Source: Bimastos eiseni
Taxonomy: Eukaryota > Annelida > Clitellata > Crassiclitellata > Lumbricidae
Assembly (NCBI GenBank): GCA_959347315.1
Contig: OY365814.1
Location: 5,632,034 to 5,696,033, forward strand
Direction: 5' to 3'
DNA: 64,000 bases
Part shown: positions 25,321 through 64,000 of the stretch, piece by piece
Numbering within the stretch: position 1 is the stretch's first letter
How the letters are laid out: each line of letters begins with the position of its first letter
Position numbers and translations under genes: made by a program
Notes under the pieces: model-generated
What the model was told of the DNA's origin: nothing
Database searches by the model: none
Seen by the model: the letters and a program-made list of their open reading frames with translations, nothing else

Positions 25321-25994
25321 TGCTAAGGAATTCATACATTTCTCATCGATCCCATTTTACAAACAATTTTCTCTGACGCATCCCAAAAGGCAACATAGCG
25401 GAAACATTTTCTCGAGCAAGAATTTCCCCGGGGTCACTGTGCCCTCAACCCATGCGTCGGACACTAACCCCGGGAGATTGAACCATATACCTCCGACATA
25501 AACAATCGCATGAGCATTTAAATCATAGTGTGGCCACAGACATAGCCATGGATCACCCTATAATATCCTTGGACGATGAGATCATACCAACGTTGAACGT
25601 TGCCCATTCTCAAACAGGCTCCTGCATTCATCCAGCATAGTCACAGTTGTGTCTGTCTGAGGCATTCCTCAGGTATTCTCAGACTGCTTCTAAACGCATT
25701 AGTGTACATTTGTATTGCGTAAACAGTGTTAGAATTTAGTGCGACTTCATTCTTTTAGATTGCTTGCAAGAGAATTATTCCTGTGCTGAGATAATTCATT
25801 TTCCAGTTTTTTCCCTTACTATGTGGGTTTATCTCAATTCCGTGGGAGTCTCTCTCTACGAACTATGGATGATTGTTGGGTCATCTGATCATTTGAAGAA
25901 GTCATTGGTGTGAAGTGTATAGCGACATCATTTTCTTAACCTCAGTGTTTCAATGAAAATGTACGGCCAGTTTTCTCAGTTTAGCTGAATTGAC

Positions 25995-26065
25995 TAGAGG
26001 GCCCGGGTGGGACACCAATCTTAGAACCTCTCCAGCACACTAATCACTACGCTGATTATCTGATA
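25995..26065 (-). mobile_element. Possible tRNA-SINE head, minus strand
   Basis: Read on the minus strand, AGCGTAGTGATTAGTGTGCTGG resembles an A box and TTCTAAGATTGG/GGTGTCCCACC a decayed B box. Confidence 0.35.
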
Positions 26066-26424
26066 TGGTATATGAGTGGTTGAGTTTACCCGAATATAGA
26101 ATTGGATATCATGATTGCCCAGTTAATGGAGAAATAATGACATTGAGGATAGCATGTAAACAGCAAGTGTTTCAATATTATGAAGTGGACATCTGTAGGT
26201 CTCAATCATCTGTAAAGCCATCGGAAGTTATCTGAAGAGGTCATCAAAAAACCTGTAAGACCCCAAATCAACTTTTAGATCCACAATATCAAGTCGATTT
26301 TAACTAGAAGAGAAGAGGCCAATTTGACTAAGTTCCATTTTTATATTCTATTCCATTCCATTTCTGCAATCTTATTTAGTAGCACAACTGTTTCTGCTCG
26401 TTCTCTTAAGACTTTTCTTTTCTC

Positions 26425-26515
26425 TAGGGGTTTTTCGCACTGGGAGCGCCTCTGATTAGGCTGTACTGTGAGAGGCGCTTTATAAATCCGTAAATAGAAT
26501 AGAATAGACTTTCAT
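26425..26515 (+). mobile_element. LINE-type 3' tail fragment
   Basis: GAGAGGCGCTTTATAAATCC followed by a GAATA-rich tail; the same GGCGCTTTATAAAT tail recurs at 57757, and related ones at 41866 and 54057, the form expected of L2/CR1-like 3' ends. Confidence 0.55.
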
Positions 26516-27899
26516 TCAATTCAATTCTGATCCATTTTGTTCTATTTATTAGTTTTCATTTTATTTGTACTTGTATAGTTTCAGTTCAGTTGATTCTTTC
26601 TCTTCGTGTTTATGTAAATGCTCTCTCAACAGTTCTATCGTTGTTCTTTGTGATTTAAATTACATGTATGAGTCTTTGCCATCAGTCACAGTAACTGTTG
26701 CTGTTATTAACATCAAGCCACAAGTGAGTTGTCGAGCTTCGCTTGATCTCTAGTAGCCGACCTTGCGACATCTAGCGAACACCGCAAAGAAAATATACAC
26801 AACGTGACTTCTGAGCAATAGCTAAAGTTCAGTCTGCCACAAATACCATAAATACTGGTGAATTAGTATAATAAGATTAGTAAACATTTGGGTTGATTAT
26901 AGATTTATTCATTATGTGTGCAATGAAAATTCTATATTTGGAGGTTGAAATTGAGTTTTATTACAAGGCTAATAGACATAATTTAGCATTACATAATGAT
27001 ACATAGGCCTAAGCTTTAAAAAATAAGAAGACACAATGAATATATAACATGATAAATTAATAATGGTTTTATTTGGAGAAGACGTTATCTCTATATTAGA
27101 TTATTAGAAGCAGTTGACTGCATTGCCTCATAATTATTGAGTGATGATTTTATCAGCTTCAATTAGGTCTTTCTATCTTCTCGCCAGTGTTGCTAGCCGA
27201 CACTTTTTCAACATTATTCAACGCTCAGAGTCCTGTAACTAAAATCATTTTGGTATTTCTTCTCTGCTGTTCCTGAAGCTGTTAAATGTCATGGTTTTAA
27301 AAAGATTCCAAACTCGCATTTATACAGTGGGCCTTCTCCAACTGCAGCATTTGGGGTGGAATTATCCGCTAGGAATAGCCTAAATCTTTATTAATTTGCG
27401 TCCTAGTTATTGTGGCTGACATTATTTTACCAACAAGAAAGGAGAGGAAAAGATAGGATGTGCCAGGACATGGCATTAGCTGAGTAAAGAATATTCAATT
27501 CCTTGTGGCAAGAGCCACAACCAAGTGCAACTTAATAGAATTCAGCTGAAGAAATCGGAATACAGTGACATACAATGCAGTTAAATTGCCTACTAAAGGG
27601 CTTACTTTATTCTTCATTTTATCGTTAACTCATTCAGAGCATTAATATACAAAAGTACAACGTAGAACATAATTTTATGGTTCTGCGGAACGGAGCAACA
27701 TTATCACAATAGAGCAAATACGAGCGAACAAGATCGAATCAGTAATCCGAAAGGTCAGAACAAATTGCGACAACTTTTAATATGGCTTCATGCAGCCGAT
27801 TGAGCTCTCCTTTGTTTTGGTCGATAAAATTTGATTATTGTTGTCATTATCACTTAATACTATTTGGAAAGAAGAAAAGCAGAAGAATGAACGGTGCAT

Positions 27900-28108
27900 G
27901 CTATCAAGATGGATTAAAGCTATCGAGATGGATTAAAGCTATCGAGATGGATTAAAGCTATCGAGATGGATTAAAGCTATCGAGATGGATTAAAGCTATC
28001 GAGATGGATTAAAGCTATCGAGATGGATTAAAGCTATCGAGATGGATTAAAGCTATCGAGATGGATTAAGGCTATCGAGATGGATTAAAGCTATCGAGAT
28101 GGATTAAA
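27900..28108. repeat. Eleven tandem copies of a 19-bp unit
   Basis: GCTATCGAGATGGATTAAA x 11, nearly perfect (first unit has CAAG, one unit has AAGG). Confidence 0.97.
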
Positions 28109-28599
28109 GCTACCCATTTCTCTTATCTATCGTTGTTGATAATAATTATGATACCGAAGATTGCAATGATTATAAAAATATCATATCCTTTAACATTAGT
28201 TTTTGCTATGACAATCTTATTATACTAATTCTCAAGTATTTATGATATTTGTACTAGCATAAATGTGATTATATGTATGATTATGAGTGAATCTCTTTCT
28301 GAATATGATTATAATAATGATTATGATTAATATGCGGGTGACGATTACGATCGTGCTTCGATTATGACTTACTAACGGGCTGATTTTGATTACAATTATA
28401 GCCTTAATTGTGGTCATTTTAACTGTAGTTGCAAGTGCAATTGATTCATATATTGCCTCATAAAAATCAACCTAATAGAAAGCGAACTATTATTATAGAA
28501 ACTGTTGAGGAGTAATCTCGAATGTTTACCTTGCAATGGACTCTTTAAAAGACGCAGGCAACACTTACAAAAAAATAGACCATAAAAGAATGCACTGAA

Positions 28600-29250
28600 C
28601 AAGGCGAGTCAAAATGACAGATGGCAGAACACAATCAATTAAAGAGAACAGAATATAAATATAACGGAACAGAGTAAGAGAGAGTGGAAGAAACTGAAAC
28701 ATAGTGGATAAAAAGGAAACAGAGTTGAAAAAAAGGAAAAAAGAGAAAAAAAATTCATTCATTCATCCCTTCATTCATTACGAGAATTTGTGTACAGCAC
28801 CACTTCAAGGTGACTACTCAGAAGCGCTCCCAACCCCAGTGCCGCCAAATAAAACAGTCTTAAGATGAGAGAGGGATTACTGAGAAGGGATTCTAGAAAT
28901 AGGGGAAGAGAAATTGAGAGGAATCAAATGAAACAGAGTGGAGGCAAATGGAACAGAATGGAGGAAAATGAAACATATAGTGGAATAAAAGGAAACAGAG
29001 TGAATTGCAACGAAACAGAGCAGGGCAGATAAAGAAACTTAACGGAGGAGAATAAAATACCCTGTAACAATTAAACTACTACTGCACCATGAAACAAGAC
29101 GGAATACAGAGAAATAGAGCGAGACAGAAGGAATCACAGTGACACAAGCTGCCTTTGAGCGGAGCAAAATAAATGAGTGGAATACATTGTATCAGAATGG
29201 AAAGACTGGATGAGATTGAACAGAACAGCTTCGAAATAGATCCGATGCCT
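28600..29250. repeat. Degenerate purine-rich GAACAGA/GGAATA array
   Basis: Repeated AGAACAGA, GAAACAGAGTGGA and GAATGGA words at near 5-bp multiples, one of several such tracts in the window. Confidence 0.6.
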
Positions 29251-29259
29251 GAATGACAA

Positions 29260-30229
29260 TACGATTCAACAGACGAATAATTATTTCGCGCAAGACATTT
29301 GACAAGCTACCTATCGCTGCATGGCATAAAAGATGAATCTATCTGAGTTGGTCGGATCTGTGGCTCAACCAATTGAGCCACGAGAGACTACGACAAGCAC
29401 AACTGGAAACTTAGAAACAGGGAGTAAAGCACATAAGACTAGTGTTAGGGATTGTTTGGAGGGTAATGGAGAAATGAAGAGGAGTGATAATGGCAAAGTT
29501 GGAGGCTGCAGTGGATTGCAGTGATGAAGACAAAAAGGAGACTGAGCGAGACTTGATCTCGAGGTGACCAAGACGAGAGAGGAAAGAGAGGAGGGCACAA
29601 TAAGGGGTGGACATAATAGAAACTATGGAGGTCAAAGGCAGCGTAACAGAGAGGAACGCAGTAGAACTGAGTCGAAGACAATGGTGAATAGAGGAGAGGG
29701 ATGCAGAGGAGCCAGTGAAGATCATCAGGCTCTCCCAAAAACACAATACGCATATGAAGGTGGGCAAGGCGAAAGCCACATTGGCCTCAAATATTAAGAG
29801 ACCATTGTTCTCTAGCGTACACTTATGACCAAACGGAACGTAAAAATGCGTTGTGTATGCGTGTATGGACCAGTGTGTTCGTCCATGTGCCCTATGGCTA
29901 GTGCCTAATATATTTGAATATGGACATTGACCAACATGTGTATTTGTGCGTGAGTGAGTGAACTCGGGAGTAAAGCATGCAGTTGCCTTACGTGTGAGGC
30001 ATTAATGGGAAATGTGTTGATACCCTCATAAGTTATCGTATTACATGCGACGTAGCGTATTACTCGCATCGGAATACAGACCGTTGCATCTCCTCAGATG
30101 TGTGCGCTGTGTTCTACGCTTCCCAGAACAGATTCATTACGAGCATCGTAGATTGCAATCGACTGTCAACCTGCCCAATATTCATAAATGTACGGTCGAG
30201 ATCAGGTGTTCGTCCAGCATCCAGCCAGA
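29260..30229. other. No gene recognised upstream of the DPP promoter
   Basis: Purine-rich frames at 29333-29800 show no motif. GTGGCTCAACCAATTGAGCCAC at 29360-29381 is a short palindrome. Confidence 0.5.
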
Positions 30230-30560
30230 CAGGCAGGCAGGCTGACAGACAGCCCGCGCCCGCCGGACCATCTCGGCCCAGCCCCCGGTATTGATCGGCG
30301 TCGTTCGCCGCGAGACTCCGCCGCCGTCTGCCCGTCAGAGCCTTCCCTCTTCCCTCTGACCGCACGCATGCCGTTGACACTGGGGCGTTGCGAATAGCGC
30401 CAAGGCGCTGACGACATCGTGTAGTGTGTTATAGCTAACGTCGCCTGGCGATCTTTGCGAGGCTTATGTAGAGTCCGTCGCGGTGAACGTGAGCTGAAGG
30501 CGTGAGCGCGGTTCGGCGGAAGCATTCGAAACGAGCGTTGAATTTCTCAGCGTCGTCGAG
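30230..30560 (+). promoter_or_regulatory. CpG-rich putative promoter / 5'UTR region of the DPP gene
   Basis: This stretch is markedly richer in G+C and CpG than the flanks (for example GCCCGCGCCCGCCGG near 30253 and the run of CG dinucleotides at 30297-30330) and ends about 400 bp before the ATG at 30940. No TATA box is obvious. The transcription start cannot be fixed from sequence, and short open frames here are not supported as genes. Confidence 0.45.
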
Positions 30561-30939
30561 GGATGCTGTTGTTGGATGTGTGAAGCGGATACAATGCACC
30601 ACACCAAGGACACGTCACTCTGTGTTTCCCATTCGCTGGGGAATTTATCAATCTCATCAATTCTTCTTTTCGATTGGAGGGTGAGCTGTTTGTTGGCGAA
30701 CAGACGGGGATCGAATCCTAGAGTGTTGCGATAAGTACGTTCTTCCGATGACCAATCGATCATTTCTTGGCGTTACATCGGATATTCCCCTGAAGCATTT
30801 CGCGTGTTGACGCATAACGGAGAGCGGGACTTTCCACAATCGTTTGCTCTCCCATCTGCTTTTGATCTGTCACCTACGACACTTCTACACATCGGTTGAG
30901 TCAACGAGATCTCGAGACCCTTCGTAGGAAACGGTTTCC

Positions 30940-64000
<33,061 letters not shown>

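Overview
The window is eukaryotic genomic DNA from an animal: GT-AG introns, AT-rich non-coding sequence, very large microsatellites and many non-LTR retrotransposon and DNA-transposon relics. The best-supported gene is one multi-exon dipeptidyl-peptidase gene of the S9B family on the + strand. A marine invertebrate is likely. An echinoderm-like deuterostome is possible but unproven, on three grounds: a foldback element with 15-bp terminal subrepeats (an architecture described for sea-urchin TU elements), the L2/CR1-like LINEs, and marked over-use of the palindromes TAGGCCTA and TACATGTA.

Region 1-30 kb holds no gene I can support. It contains a 3.2-kb GGAT/GGAC tetranucleotide array (4613-7857), a 33-bp tandem array with a 99-bp higher-order period (8992-9288), and an 864-bp hAT-like element with 8-bp target duplications (10188-11051). 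A dead LINE reverse transcriptase (about 13265-14850) is interrupted by a 193-bp hAT-type MITE (14231-14423). There are also several long hairpins, tRNA-SINE heads, CAGT/CTGT/CATA microsatellites, an AT-rich array and an 11 x 19-bp array (27900-28108).

Region 30-64 kb is occupied by the dipeptidyl-peptidase gene. A CpG-rich segment (about 30230-30560) precedes the start codon at 30940. Twenty-four coding exons can be joined in one open frame (813 codons) to the window edge, where the last exon runs off. The protein has a short cytoplasmic tail, one transmembrane helix, a beta-propeller with the EEE motif, and an alpha/beta-hydrolase domain with Ser697, Asp776 and His808 in place. The N-terminus and propeller resemble vertebrate DPP6/DPP10, which are catalytically dead, whereas the catalytic triad here is intact. 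One intron uses a GC donor.

The introns carry a 1.9-kb CTGT/CTCT array, two copies of a TA-flanked terminal-inverted-repeat element and at least seven LINE fragments. They also carry a 791-bp foldback element inserted into a LINE with an 8-bp duplication, and a perfect 142-bp tandem duplication. Nested antisense in the intron before the active-site exons is a small single-exon gene (59720-59959, minus) for a secreted glycine/tyrosine-repeat peptide with its own TATA box.

The long Ser-Ile-His-Pro, Cys-Leu-Ser-Val and Asp-Gly-Trp-Met reading frames are translations of tetranucleotide repeats and are not annotated as genes.
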